From: JACPFJ01 sp036504875
Lineage (GTDB): Bacteria; Desulfobacterota; Desulfuromonadia; Geobacterales; Pseudopelobacteraceae
Length of the DNA stretch: 64,000 nucleotides
Direction: 5' to 3'
Assembly: GCA_036504875.1 (NCBI GenBank)
Contig: DASXUK010000002.1
Span: forward strand, 55,803 to 119,802
Below the pieces are notes generated by a model that searched no databases, was not told the DNA's origin, and was given only the letters and a program-made list of their open reading frames with translations. A program made the position numbers and the translations under genes. The first letter of the stretch is position 1; every line of letters begins with the position of its first letter. This document shows, in pieces, positions 7,591-16,444 of this stretch.

Positions 7591-10206
7591 TCAACGGATA
7601 TCAACGGCCGTGGCAAACGGCAACATGGTTACAGGACTGCCATTTGCAGCGGTAAAGCTGACATTACGAAAGCCGAAACCGGCTGCACCCTGGTTCTTGG
7701 CCCTGAATAAGACTGAAAAAAGTGTTCCGGCACCGGAAACGCCACCACTGCCTGCCCCTCGGGTCAGATTGATGTTAACCACACCGCTGGCAGGATCAGC
7801 AGTACTTGAAAATGTTGTTGGTTTGCTGTCTTTTCTAAGGAAGTCCCCTTCCGAGGAAGAGACATATTCGACAAAAATAGGATCATAAGTCATTACCAGA
7901 GGAGCAAGTGCCAGCTCTTTAACATCTGTAACCTTAATATCCAGTTTAAACTGTTGCCCCAGGGTAGCCGAAGTGGGCGCACTGATCTGCAACAAACCCC
8001 GCTGCGGAGCAGGGGGCGGAACAGCAATGGCAGGCTTTTTCACCGCTGGTGTCGGTGTAACCGGCTGTACGGGTAGACTGGTGGAACCGTCTGGTTTTAC
8101 CCTCCCTGGAGTTTGGGTACCGGGAAACGCCGGATTAGGGTTAGGTTGTTCCTGCCGCGGTTGCTGGACACCCGCCCCAGGTTTGACAACCGGGGCCGTC
8201 TGGGCACCGACTGGCTGATTATCGGGACCGGGCTGAACGGCAGGACCGGGCTTTTGCATGGCAGGGCCTGGCGCAACCTCGGTACCGGGCTCTATAGCAG
8301 AAGCAGGACGCTTTTCAGCACCCTGCGAACCTGCAGTTGCCCCTTGGTCCGCAGCTGTTTCCTCAAAGGAAGCAAAAGGTTTAATTATTGAGGGATCATC
8401 CTCCTTGCCGGAGGAGAATGACATGAGGTTGCCTTGCGGTACGGTTACGCCCCGCACCAGTCGCGGTGTAATGGCCAGCATCAGCTCATTCTTGGTATTA
8501 CTGTAGTTGGAATCGCTGAAGAGATTTCCGATTAACGGGATATCGCTCAAAAGAATAAATTTGTTCTTTGAATCGCCTGTTGTATGCTGGATCAGACCAC
8601 CGATGATGCTGGTTTCACCATCCTTGAGGCTCATTACCGTTTCCAGGTTGCGGGTATTAATGGTAACAACGCTGGTACCACCGCCAACATCCCTGGGCGC
8701 TCCATCCGGCGCACTCACTTCAAGACTAAGCTTGATAACGATTTCATTATTCAGCTGGATAGTCGGCTCGGCATTGACCTTGACACCCACGTCAACATAC
8801 TGAACATTAACGCTGACGGTGGCGTTGGTTGTATTAGATGTAGTAATCGGCAACCTGGTGCCGACAGTAAATTTGGATTTCTCCTTGTTTTTGACTCTGA
8901 TCTTGGGGTTGGACAGGACCTCCCCCTTTGAAAGAGCCTTCCCGAAGTTATACTGTGCATTGGGTACGGTTACAAAACCGCCATAACCCTGCATTGTAAA
9001 GGCCCGGATCAGATTGTCGATGCCTACCTGGCTGGTTGTGGCGGTAGTGGCGCCGGTATTGAGAGTAGTTGTGGTCGATGCCAGGCTATTGGATGATAGT
9101 AGTTGGGGTGGGTTACTGGGAGAAAATGCCCCCAATTTGACACTGTAATCGCTTAACAACAAACCCAACCGTTGACTATTTGAATCGGTGACCTCGATAA
9201 CCTCGACATCCAGAATAACCTCAGGTTCGGGGACATCATTGGCGTCCAGGATTCTTTCCACTACTTCGACAATATCATTGGTATCGCGGACCACTATCGA
9301 ATTGGCATCCTCATTAACATAGATCTTGCGGACCTGGATCATGGTCCTGATCAGGTTGACCGCCTTCTTGGCATCCATGTAATTCAAATGGAAGGTACGC
9401 AGCTGCATATCTTCATATTGTTTGGTCTTGTCAGGCGTTTTAGGATAAATAATCACCGTGCTCTCATTGGCTATCTTACGCCCCAGCTTATACATATTGG
9501 TCAGCAAATCAAAAGCCTGCTGGAAAGTGGCATTTTCTAGGAAAATGGAGACTTGTTGGTCCTTTACCGCCTCATCGAAGATAAAGTTGATGCCTGATAG
9601 CTGGCTCAGGATATTGAAGACATCCTTGAGTTTGGCGTCTTTGAACTTGAGAGTAATTGGCTTGGCAGATTTCAGATTTAGTTCATACCCCTCCAGCTTG
9701 CTTTTGCGTGCCCCGCTTACCCGAGCCAGTGCAACCATATATTCTTTATTTCCAGGATGCAGTTCCACAGCTCGAGCAAAATCTCGCTGGGCATCCTTGA
9801 GCTTGTTGTTCCTTTCAAAGTCAAGACCTTCCTGATAAGCCAGCAGGGCATCTTTCAGGCGGCTGGTGAGATCCACCTGCTGTTTGAAACGACCCTGCGT
9901 GGGATCAAGTCCCAATGCAGTCTGATACTCGGCCAGGGCTGCCACATACTGTCCCTGATCATACAGCGCATTCCCCTTCTTAAAACGGAAATCGGCAGCC
10001 GCATCACGAGCCTTTAAAAAACGGACGCGGAACTCGCTCTTGTCGGGGGCGTCACGGAAGGCGTCGGCGTAACTAAACATGGCATCTTCGTATCTGCCTT
10101 CGGCCTCGAACTTTTCTCCCTTGGAGAAAGCCCTGCGACTACTGGAGCAACCGGTACACATTGCCAGCATGAAGCCAAATATTATCAGATGTTTCAGGTA
10201 GCGCAT
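7591..10206 (-). CDS. gspD: Secretin lipoprotein with N-terminal TPRs and C-terminal cohesin domain (GspD/PilQ-type)
   Basis: This is an outer-membrane secretin of 871 residues. It has a lipoprotein signal with acylated Cys20 (AMCTGC; the -3 residue is Cys, unusual) and TPR-like repeats (about 27-165). A secretin N0/STN domain follows (about 182-240), then an N1-like domain (about 265-325). The secretin core (about 325-586) includes VPNAQ, PKIRVKNKEKSKFTVG, DGETSIIGGLI and a C-terminal LMLAITPRLVRG. A Pro/Gly/Ala-rich linker (about 600-735) leads to a cohesin-like domain (about 738-871: ISAPTSATLGQQFKLDIKV, APLVMTYDP, GTLFSVLFRAK). Secretins normally end soon after the core, so the linker and cohesin are extras, probably exposed. 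An AAAGGAGA SD precedes the ATG. It sits between pilP-like and pseudopilin genes. Confidence 0.93.
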   Translation of the reverse strand: MRYLKHLIIFGFMLAMCTGCSSSRRAFSKGEKFEAEGRYEDAMFSYADAFRDAPDKSEFRVRFLKARDAAADFRFKKGNALYDQGQYVAALAEYQTALGLDPTQGRFKQQVDLTSRLKDALLAYQEGLDFERNNKLKDAQRDFARAVELHPGNKEYMVALARVSGARKSKLEGYELNLKSAKPITLKFKDAKLKDVFNILSQLSGINFIFDEAVKDQQVSIFLENATFQQAFDLLTNMYKLGRKIANESTVIIYPKTPDKTKQYEDMQLRTFHLNYMDAKKAVNLIRTMIQVRKIYVNEDANSIVVRDTNDIVEVVERILDANDVPEPEVILDVEVIEVTDSNSQRLGLLLSDYSVKLGAFSPSNPPQLLSSNSLASTTTTLNTGATTATTSQVGIDNLIRAFTMQGYGGFVTVPNAQYNFGKALSKGEVLSNPKIRVKNKEKSKFTVGTRLPITTSNTTNATVSVNVQYVDVGVKVNAEPTIQLNNEIVIKLSLEVSAPDGAPRDVGGGTSVVTINTRNLETVMSLKDGETSIIGGLIQHTTGDSKNKFILLSDIPLIGNLFSDSNYSNTKNELMLAITPRLVRGVTVPQGNLMSFSSGKEDDPSIIKPFASFEETAADQGATAGSQGAEKRPASAIEPGTEVAPGPAMQKPGPAVQPGPDNQPVGAQTAPVVKPGAGVQQPRQEQPNPNPAFPGTQTPGRVKPDGSTSLPVQPVTPTPAVKKPAIAVPPPAPQRGLLQISAPTSATLGQQFKLDIKVTDVKELALAPLVMTYDPIFVEYVSSSEGDFLRKDSKPTTFSSTADPASGVVNINLTRGAGSGGVSGAGTLFSVLFRAKNQGAAGFGFRNVSFTAANGSPVTMLPFATAVDIR

Positions 10207-10279
10207 CCTGAGCGTCTCCTTTGGGTCGCGGGTTCAATCATTTATCTATAACACTAGGTAAAGCCGGCACATTACCACA

Positions 10280-10954
10280 CTACTGATTCTTGCCTGGCCC
10301 AAATGAAGGAGGTCCTGGTTGTGAGCCTGCACTGAGGGGCTTGTTCTCTATCAATGGAATCACAATCTCTTCACCGGTATCTGTAACCGAAATGGTAAGA
10401 GCCTGATCCGTAATTGATGCTGCCTCATAACGGCCTGCAAAAGTATCACCCTTTTTGACCAGGATAATGTCCTTGTCCTTTGCCAAAAAAATCGTTTGGC
10501 GACTATCTTTTTTCAAAAACCCCAGAAAAGTAAATCGCGCCAGCTCGCGTTGCGGGGTTTCAGGAGCCGGGGCCGATGGAGTTAAAGCCGGCTGCGGAAC
10601 AGCGCTATTCTTTTGCCCCTGAACTGGAGGCAGAGCTGGTTTAACGCCAACTGATTTTTGCTTCATTATTTTCACTTCATCCGTGAATATAGGCTTGAAA
10701 ATATTACGTTGATATCCCTTGAATGAAGCCTGGTCACGGTCCAGCAGGTCCAGTCTTAGAACATTAGGATTATTAACAGCTGCCTGAGGCGAAGGTTGCG
10801 TTGGAGTACGCTTTTTCTCGGCTGCAAGATGAGAACCGAGCGGATATTTAAGAGGATTGACCGTTTTCTGACGCGGGTATGACAGATATCCCCAGGATAG
10901 CGCCAGTAACAACAGTATCGCCAGAATAAAAAGGATCAGGCGCTGACGGTTCAT
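10280..10954 (-). CDS. pilP: PilP/GspC-like inner-membrane periplasmic protein
   Basis: This 224-residue protein has one N-terminal membrane helix (about 5-23), a Pro-rich periplasmic linker and a C-terminal beta domain (about 140-205: ARFTFLGFLKK, KDKDIILVKKGDTF). That layout matches the PilP / GspC homology-region type that links the inner-membrane assembly platform to the secretin. The ATG overlaps the pilO stop (ATGA) and has an AGGAGGGAG SD. Sequence similarity to the named families is weak, so the name rests partly on position in the M-N-O-P-secretin order. The C-terminus is Gly/Pro rich. Confidence 0.72.
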   Translation of the reverse strand: MNRQRLILFILAILLLLALSWGYLSYPRQKTVNPLKYPLGSHLAAEKKRTPTQPSPQAAVNNPNVLRLDLLDRDQASFKGYQRNIFKPIFTDEVKIMKQKSVGVKPALPPVQGQKNSAVPQPALTPSAPAPETPQRELARFTFLGFLKKDSRQTIFLAKDKDIILVKKGDTFAGRYEAASITDQALTISVTDTGEEIVIPLIENKPLSAGSQPGPPSFGPGKNQ

Positions 10955-11496
10955 GCTCCCTCCTGCAGATAAACCGTCAGTTGTAGATCCAAAACAACTA
11001 GCTCCTCGAAAGGATCGCTATTGGTCAATCCTATGTTTTCTACCACGATTAGTTCATTGCTTTTCTGCAGATCGGCCAAAAAACTTTTTACTGCGGCATA
11101 ACTGCCGGAAACACCGATTGTAACGCCATACGCTAAAAGTTTTTGTTCCTTGATCGACTGCGGTTTATAAGTTATTGCACCTGTCGCCACCCCGTTTGAT
11201 GCAGCGATATCCAGTATATCTCCAAGCATTCGCGGGAACTGCCTTCTGACTGGGATGTGAGTATAAAGCTTCTCCAGATCGGTCTTACCCTGGCGATACC
11301 GTGCATTCACGTCACCTCGTTCAATTGCCGCTAAACGACTGCGCAGGCCAGCCCACTTGGCCCGAGCTTTTTTTAGAGCAGCAGCCTGATAGCCATTAAC
11401 AATTGCATAAAAAGCAACGTTGACTAGCAGCAGCACCACTACCATTATCAGGCTGCGTCTCTTCTGTTGGAACAGCTCCAGTAGAAGCTGCTTCAT
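10951..11496 (-). CDS. pilO: PilO/GspM-like assembly platform protein
   Basis: This 181-residue bitopic protein has a cytoplasmic N-terminus and a membrane helix (about 17-36). A coiled coil (about 40-75) precedes a ferredoxin-like periplasmic domain with the PilO pattern VSGSYAAVKSFLADLQKS. It pairs with PilN to form the inner-membrane ring of type IV pilus and related machines. The ATG at 11496 overlaps the pilN stop (ATGA). An upstream ATG six codons earlier lies further inside pilN and is less likely. Confidence 0.85.
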   Translation of the reverse strand: MKQLLLELFQQKRRSLIMVVVLLLVNVAFYAIVNGYQAAALKKARAKWAGLRSRLAAIERGDVNARYRQGKTDLEKLYTHIPVRRQFPRMLGDILDIAASNGVATGAITYKPQSIKEQKLLAYGVTIGVSGSYAAVKSFLADLQKSNELIVVENIGLTNSDPFEELVVLDLQLTVYLQEGA

Positions 11497-12032
11497 CGCA
11501 TCACCGCCTGACATGAAATCCGAAACTGAATTCCACTTACCTTTTCACCCATAGCAATCACATGATGAGATTGCAACAGGATGTTTTGAAAGGCTTTGGA
11601 ATCCTCCAGCTTATCCAAGTACGATCTGATAATAGTGAAGTTTTTTGCTCTTCCTTCTATTACCAACTCTCCGTTTTTTTTGTCAGGTGTCAGGGATACC
11701 AGGGCTACACCTTCCGGGGTAGCTCTCTCAAGCTGTTCAAGAATCAACAGCCAGGGGTAACTCTTTTTTTCCAGAATGCCGTTAAAGTAGCGAATACTCT
11801 CCAGCATCCGGGTGTAGTCCTTTTCAGACACACCCGCTGGACGATTATTTAGCCGCCCTTCATAGGCTGCGCTGTCGGCCTTAAGGCTACTCAGTTCTCC
11901 AAGGTTCATCGAAAAACGGCTCACATTCCACGCCAGCAAGGCCAGGAGCAAAGTTATTAAAAGTATTAATATCTGGTTTACCCGCCGGTAATCCAGATAA
12001 GACCTGGTTGCAAGATTGATGGTATAGCGCAT
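11493..12032 (-). CDS. pilN: PilN/GspL-C-like assembly platform protein
   Basis: This 179-residue protein has the PilN layout: a conserved N-terminus (RYTINLATR, the segment that binds PilM), one membrane helix (about 20-40), a coiled coil and a periplasmic ferredoxin-like domain (VALVSLTPDKKNGELVIEGRAK). The ATG at 12032 overlaps the pilM stop by one base (TGATG) and follows a GAGGAG SD at good spacing; the GTG one codon earlier is less well placed. Translation is coupled with pilM and pilO. Confidence 0.88.
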   Translation of the reverse strand: MRYTINLATRSYLDYRRVNQILILLITLLLALLAWNVSRFSMNLGELSSLKADSAAYEGRLNNRPAGVSEKDYTRMLESIRYFNGILEKKSYPWLLILEQLERATPEGVALVSLTPDKKNGELVIEGRAKNFTIIRSYLDKLEDSKAFQNILLQSHHVIAMGEKVSGIQFRISCQAVMR

Positions 12033-12958
12033 CACAGGCTCCTCAGTGCTGCGCCAATGGCAGTGGTGAACGGAAAAAGTGAGGCCTGGTCAGCTGGAGC
12101 AGTATCAGACGGGACTACCACGGATTTCGTCTCCAGAAAAACTGACTCACACTCGGTAACCTCGGAAACCATATTACAGAAATCATAAGAAATATCCGGG
12201 GGAGCAAGGCAGGCCACCTGCGATAGAACCCGTTCGGGAAACCGCTCACGATGTACTAGAAAAGAACTGTTAATCTCCATATACACACGGCTGTCAATGA
12301 CTTGAGCTGCGGACAGATCCTTAATTCTAATGAACTCAGGTATCCCGTCGGAAAAGATTGTTATACCCAGAGTATTACCAAAAAGGGTCACCAAAGCGCC
12401 ATCTTCCAGAAAAGCCAGTCGACGTTCAAAGCATCTGAAAAGATTAAAGGAGTTAAAATCAATTCGCGCCGGTACAAACCCGGCCGAAGAAATCAGTTCT
12501 TCATACTGGCTGATCACCGTGCGGGAGACTAATGCTACCAGCAGGGCCAGATTTCCATTTTCACGAACCGTAAGCTGCTGGTAATCCAGATGGGTATCTG
12601 CCATATCGAAGGGCATGCTTTTTTTAAGCTTCCAACGAATGATGTCAAGACCCTCTGCCCGACTTTTGAAACGCGCCTCCACATCCATCAGCATAATCCG
12701 GCCCACCGTATCCGGCAGGGTTACTGAGAGGCGATCAGTTTTGGTGAGAAGGGTATTATGAGCATCCTGTAACTGGCTTATAAGGCTCTGCGGATCAAGT
12801 ATATTTGGGTCGCGTAGTGAAACCCGTATGATACCGGGAGCCAGAGAACGGTAAGAGACCCGCTCAAGGCGCGGAGATGCCGGAGACCCGCCCAGCAAGG
12901 CAAACGCAACACCGGATTGGTTTATCTCAAGACCCAGAGATTTCCTTGAGAACAGCAT
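12032..12958 (-). CDS. pilM: PilM-like actin-fold cytoplasmic scaffold
   Basis: This 308-residue cytoplasmic protein resembles PilM, with LGLEINQSGVAFALLGG at the start and a central IIRWKLKKSMPFDMADTHLDYQ. PilM is an FtsA/actin-like protein that binds the N-terminus of PilN and bridges to the assembly ATPase. It is somewhat shorter than typical type IV pilus PilM (about 350) and closer to the GspL cytoplasmic-domain size. The gene begins 16 bp after the ATPase gene. PilM-N-O-P order is a type IV pilus trait, while the GspG pseudopilins are a type II secretion trait. Confidence 0.85.
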   Translation of the reverse strand: MLFSRKSLGLEINQSGVAFALLGGSPASPRLERVSYRSLAPGIIRVSLRDPNILDPQSLISQLQDAHNTLLTKTDRLSVTLPDTVGRIMLMDVEARFKSRAEGLDIIRWKLKKSMPFDMADTHLDYQQLTVRENGNLALLVALVSRTVISQYEELISSAGFVPARIDFNSFNLFRCFERRLAFLEDGALVTLFGNTLGITIFSDGIPEFIRIKDLSAAQVIDSRVYMEINSSFLVHRERFPERVLSQVACLAPPDISYDFCNMVSEVTECESVFLETKSVVVPSDTAPADQASLFPFTTAIGAALRSL

Positions 12959-12974
12959 TATTTATCCGTTTCCG

Positions 12975-14693
12975 TCATTCCACAAAAGTGACGCGGTTGA
13001 TCTCTTTGAGGGTCGTATCCCCCGCAATAAGTTTCTCTACAGCTGAATCACGCAGGAAAACTACGCCGGCCGCGCGGGCAGCCTTTTTGAGTTGGGTGGC
13101 TGGAACCTTGGCAATGATCAAATCTCTTATTTCGTCATTCAGCTCCATCAGTTCGACAATTGCGGAGCGTCCACGGTAACCTGTGTTGTTGCATTCGTCG
13201 CATCCTTTGGCCTCATACAGGGTTGCCCCCCGGACCACCTCAGGGTCAACCCCCGCCTCGCGCAGGACCTCATCGCTGTAAGTCATTGGGCGACGACATT
13301 TCGTACACAGCTTCCTGATCAAACGTTGAGCTAAAACACAATTCAGGGATGAAACAAAATTATAGGGATCGATACCCATATGGATGAAGCGACCGATCAC
13401 ATCAAACACGTTGTTGGCATGGACGGTAGTGAAAACCAGGTGACCTGTCAAGGCTGATTGCACCGCGATCTGTGCGGTCTCCGAATCACGGATTTCTCCA
13501 ACCATGATCTTATCGGGATCATGACGAAGTATCGAACGCAACCCTTTGGCAAAGGTGAGGCCTTTTTTTTCATTGACCGGAATCTGCAGTACGCCACGTA
13601 GCATGTATTCAACCGGATCTTCAATAGTGATTATTTTGTCTTCGCCGGTGTGAATCTCGCTCAAAGCAGCATATAAAGTGGTTGTCTTGCCGGAACCGGT
13701 GGGGCCGGTGACCAGAACCATGCCGTAAGGCTCACGGATTTTCTTTCGCAGCCGCTTTATCTCGCGCTCATTGATGCCGAGATTCTCAAGGGTAAGCCCC
13801 TTCAGATCGCTGGCGATGCTCTCCTTATCGAGGATACGGATGACGGCATCTTCACCCAGGGCACTGGGCATGATCGAAACACGAAAATCTATAGATTTTT
13901 CACCAAAACGAATTTTGAAACGCCCATCCTGTGGTATTCGTCGCTCGGAAATATCGAGCTCGCTCATAACCTTCAGACGAGAAATAATCGGGGCCTGGAA
14001 ATGAAGATCAATCGGCTCGTTGGCTCGGTATAGAACTCCGTCGATCCTGTACTTGATATCAACACCTTCGTGGCCGGTCTCGATGTGAATGTCACTGGCC
14101 CTACGATTTAAGGCATCCAGAATAGTTGTGTTTATCAACTTTATGATCGGGCTGGTGTCTTCAGAGATGGCCTCAACCGAGAGCACCTCCTCGCCCCGGT
14201 CGGTCTCTTTGACCAATTGGAGCATGAAATCTTCGGAAACCTCTCGCAGAACGCGACGAGTGCCTTCACCGGTCTTGATTACCGATGCGATGGCCGACTC
14301 GGTAGCAATTTTGATTTGCAGGTGACGGCCCAGCAACAGCTCCAACTCATCCAGTTTAACAACATCCGTCGGATCTGCAACAGCAACCACCAGGACATCA
14401 TCAGTCATCTCAAGCGGCACAAAGCGGAAACGGTAAATCGCATCAGTGGGAAGAGAATTCAGAAGTTCCTCATCCATTCTGAAGTCACCCAGATCAACAT
14501 AGGCCAGGTTGAATTGTTCCGCCAAGGCATGAGCTAGCTCTTCTTCTGCGATATATCCTTCACGGACACATAACTCGCCAAAACGGAGCTTGCTTAAAGC
14601 AAAAGAGTCCAGTACCGACTGGAACTGATCAGGGGTCAAACTGCCCCGCTCCAGGAGGATGGTACCTATATTTCTGCGTCTGTAGGACTGCAT
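12975..14693 (-). CDS. gspE: Type II secretion / pilus assembly ATPase (GspE/PilB family)
   Basis: This is a hexameric cytoplasmic ATPase driving pseudopilus assembly. The 572 residues contain an N-terminal MshEN/GspE-N domain (about 10-140), of a type that binds cyclic di-GMP in some family members. The catalytic domain follows: RASDIHIE, Walker A GPTGSGKTT (about 330-338), Walker B-like IMVGEIRDSETA and His box TGHLVFTTVHANN. A four-cysteine zinc motif (CTKC ... CDEC) follows. The ATG at 14693 has a GGGAG SD; a GTG one codon earlier is too close to it. No second, PilT-type retraction ATPase is present in the cluster, which argues for secretion or assembly rather than twitching. Confidence 0.95.
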   Translation of the reverse strand: MQSYRRRNIGTILLERGSLTPDQFQSVLDSFALSKLRFGELCVREGYIAEEELAHALAEQFNLAYVDLGDFRMDEELLNSLPTDAIYRFRFVPLEMTDDVLVVAVADPTDVVKLDELELLLGRHLQIKIATESAIASVIKTGEGTRRVLREVSEDFMLQLVKETDRGEEVLSVEAISEDTSPIIKLINTTILDALNRRASDIHIETGHEGVDIKYRIDGVLYRANEPIDLHFQAPIISRLKVMSELDISERRIPQDGRFKIRFGEKSIDFRVSIMPSALGEDAVIRILDKESIASDLKGLTLENLGINEREIKRLRKKIREPYGMVLVTGPTGSGKTTTLYAALSEIHTGEDKIITIEDPVEYMLRGVLQIPVNEKKGLTFAKGLRSILRHDPDKIMVGEIRDSETAQIAVQSALTGHLVFTTVHANNVFDVIGRFIHMGIDPYNFVSSLNCVLAQRLIRKLCTKCRRPMTYSDEVLREAGVDPEVVRGATLYEAKGCDECNNTGYRGRSAIVELMELNDEIRDLIIAKVPATQLKKAARAAGVVFLRDSAVEKLIAGDTTLKEINRVTFVE

Positions 14694-14705
14694 CACACTC
14701 CCAGG

Positions 14706-15914
14706 CTAACCAACTGTTCCGGCTATTTTGAATATAGGCAGATACATCGCGAGAATAATAACCCCTATAACTACTCCCATGATAATCATGATCGCAGGTT
14801 CAATAGCGGTGGTAAGAACATGCATCCGCTCTTCCAGCTCATCTTCGAGATAATCGGAGATGTCTATCAGCATGTCCTCAAGAGAACCAGTGGCTTCGCC
14901 AACACCAAGCATACGCAGTGCGAGTGGCGGCATAATATCTGCCCGCTCAAAAGCGGTCGAAAGCTTCCCACCCTCTTCAACAAACTTCACTGCCTCAAAC
15001 AGTTTCTTTTCCATGTAGAGATTATTGAGCGTGCCGATGGACATGCGCAGCGATTCTATAATAGGAATGCCACTGCCCAACACAGTGGCCAAGGTACGAC
15101 TGAAGCTAGCCACCGAATATTTTGTAAAGACTTCACCCGCGTAAGGAATAGTTAGCTTGAAATGGTCAACTTTATATCTGCCTGATTCTGTGGTTGCCCA
15201 CGAACGAAAAAATGCCGCTCCGGCAAAAACAGTCACCAGGCCCAACAAGAAGTACCGTCTCAAAACCGAGGTAAACGCTATCAGCACCTGGGTAAGTGCG
15301 GGTAACTGCGAACCTGCATCGGAATAAACCTGACTGAAAGTAGGCACTACATAGACCAGTAGAAGCGTTATTGCCATCAGGGCGAAAATAACCAAAATTG
15401 ACGGATAGAAAAGCGCTGCAACGATCTTTTTGCGGATCGAGTCTACCCGCTTCAGGAATTCAATATAACGTCGAATTGTGTGCGCTATGTCGCCAGTTCT
15501 CTCTCCTGCTCTGATAGAAGCTATGTAGAGATGCGGAAAAAGCCGGCCGTGCTTTTCCAAGGCCGAGGAAAGAGCAGTCCCACCTTTTACATCTTCTCTG
15601 ACCTGGCGCAGGACTTCGGCCATTTTATCATTTTCATGGCGTTCCAGAATCGCATCAAGGATTTGCATGATGGGCATGCCAGCCTTGATCAATACCAACA
15701 TTTCCTGATTGAAGGTGAGTAAGGTACGGTTATCGATGCGGCGCCGTTTGAGGCCTTTTTCAAAAAGAAACTGAAATGTTTTTTTTCTTACCTCAAAAAC
15801 AAAAAAACCCTGCTCTTCCAGGTTTTTTCGAAGCAATCCCGGCTCTGCCGCTTCGACTTCTCTGTACAGGATTTTTCCATCTGAAGCACCGAGCTTGCAT
15901 TTATAAAGCGCCAT
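14706..15914 (-). CDS. gspF: Type II secretion / pilus assembly inner-membrane platform protein (GspF/PilC)
   Basis: This 402-residue polytopic protein has the two GspF repeats (about 60-190 and 265-390), each ending in membrane helices, and the N-terminal recognition region MALYKCKLGASDGK. Typical motifs are LLTFNQEMLVLIKAGMPI and VASFSRTLATVLGSGIPI. It is the first gene of the secretion operon in the direction of transcription and is followed 12 bp later by the ATPase gene. The SD is weak (GAGATAGAG). No convincing promoter was found in the roughly 90 bp upstream. Confidence 0.95.
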   Translation of the reverse strand: MALYKCKLGASDGKILYREVEAAEPGLLRKNLEEQGFFVFEVRKKTFQFLFEKGLKRRRIDNRTLLTFNQEMLVLIKAGMPIMQILDAILERHENDKMAEVLRQVREDVKGGTALSSALEKHGRLFPHLYIASIRAGERTGDIAHTIRRYIEFLKRVDSIRKKIVAALFYPSILVIFALMAITLLLVYVVPTFSQVYSDAGSQLPALTQVLIAFTSVLRRYFLLGLVTVFAGAAFFRSWATTESGRYKVDHFKLTIPYAGEVFTKYSVASFSRTLATVLGSGIPIIESLRMSIGTLNNLYMEKKLFEAVKFVEEGGKLSTAFERADIMPPLALRMLGVGEATGSLEDMLIDISDYLEDELEERMHVLTTAIEPAIMIIMGVVIGVIILAMYLPIFKIAGTVG

Positions 15915-16004
15915 ACTCTATCTCTTATCACAGAACCCCTAAAAATCAAACAACAAAAAGGATTTAGAAGGTTCCGGAGCCATGCTTTTCAGGAGGGTTG
16001 CACG

Positions 16005-16427
16005 TCATTTGTCATGACAGGAAAAACATAATTTTTCAGATGGCAAGCGCAGAAGAAAATTCTTTTGTGTCACAACTGTCGGATCATGCATCTGGTGGCA
16101 AGTTACAGCACAGTTTATCGAGCCATCTTCGCCAAGTGGCAATTCTGTTGACTTTATAACAGGTTTTTCACCAATGCCGTGACCAAAGCCGGTACCGTGA
16201 CATCCCTGACAAAGTGCAACCGGATCAGCTTTCAATTTGGTTTTGATTGAATCAGGAACAGAGGGATTATTTAACTGATCTGCAGAAATTATGTGGCAAA
16301 CAGAACAAGCGCCTGTATTGCCGTGCGGGTTATCGCCAACCAAGGGTGTGCAATCGGCAGAACTATAACAAATCAGAAAAAATGAAAAGTTAAGAAAAAA
16401 AAGGAAACAGCGTTCAGGACGGCCCAT
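16005..16427 (-). CDS. Tetraheme c-type cytochrome (three CXXCH plus one CX3CH)
   Basis: This is a predicted secreted or periplasmic 140-residue cytochrome. A hydrophobic signal segment spans about 8-24. Heme motifs are CSVCH (41-45), CQGCH (73-77), CAVTCH (106-111, three spacer residues) and CFSCH (134-138). Additional His residues (HGHGIG-like stretches, HQMH) could serve as distal ligands. The ATG at 16427 follows a GGAGG SD; a TTG seven codons earlier is inside the upstream gene's end. It is the last gene of the cytochrome unit and closely follows the octaheme-type gene. Electron transfer is inferred from heme content; the partner is unknown. Confidence 0.88.
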   Translation of the reverse strand: MGRPERCFLFFLNFSFFLICYSSADCTPLVGDNPHGNTGACSVCHIISADQLNNPSVPDSIKTKLKADPVALCQGCHGTGFGHGIGEKPVIKSTELPLGEDGSINCAVTCHQMHDPTVVTQKNFLLRLPSEKLCFSCHDK

Positions 16428-16444
16428 GGCATGTCCTCCGCCTG

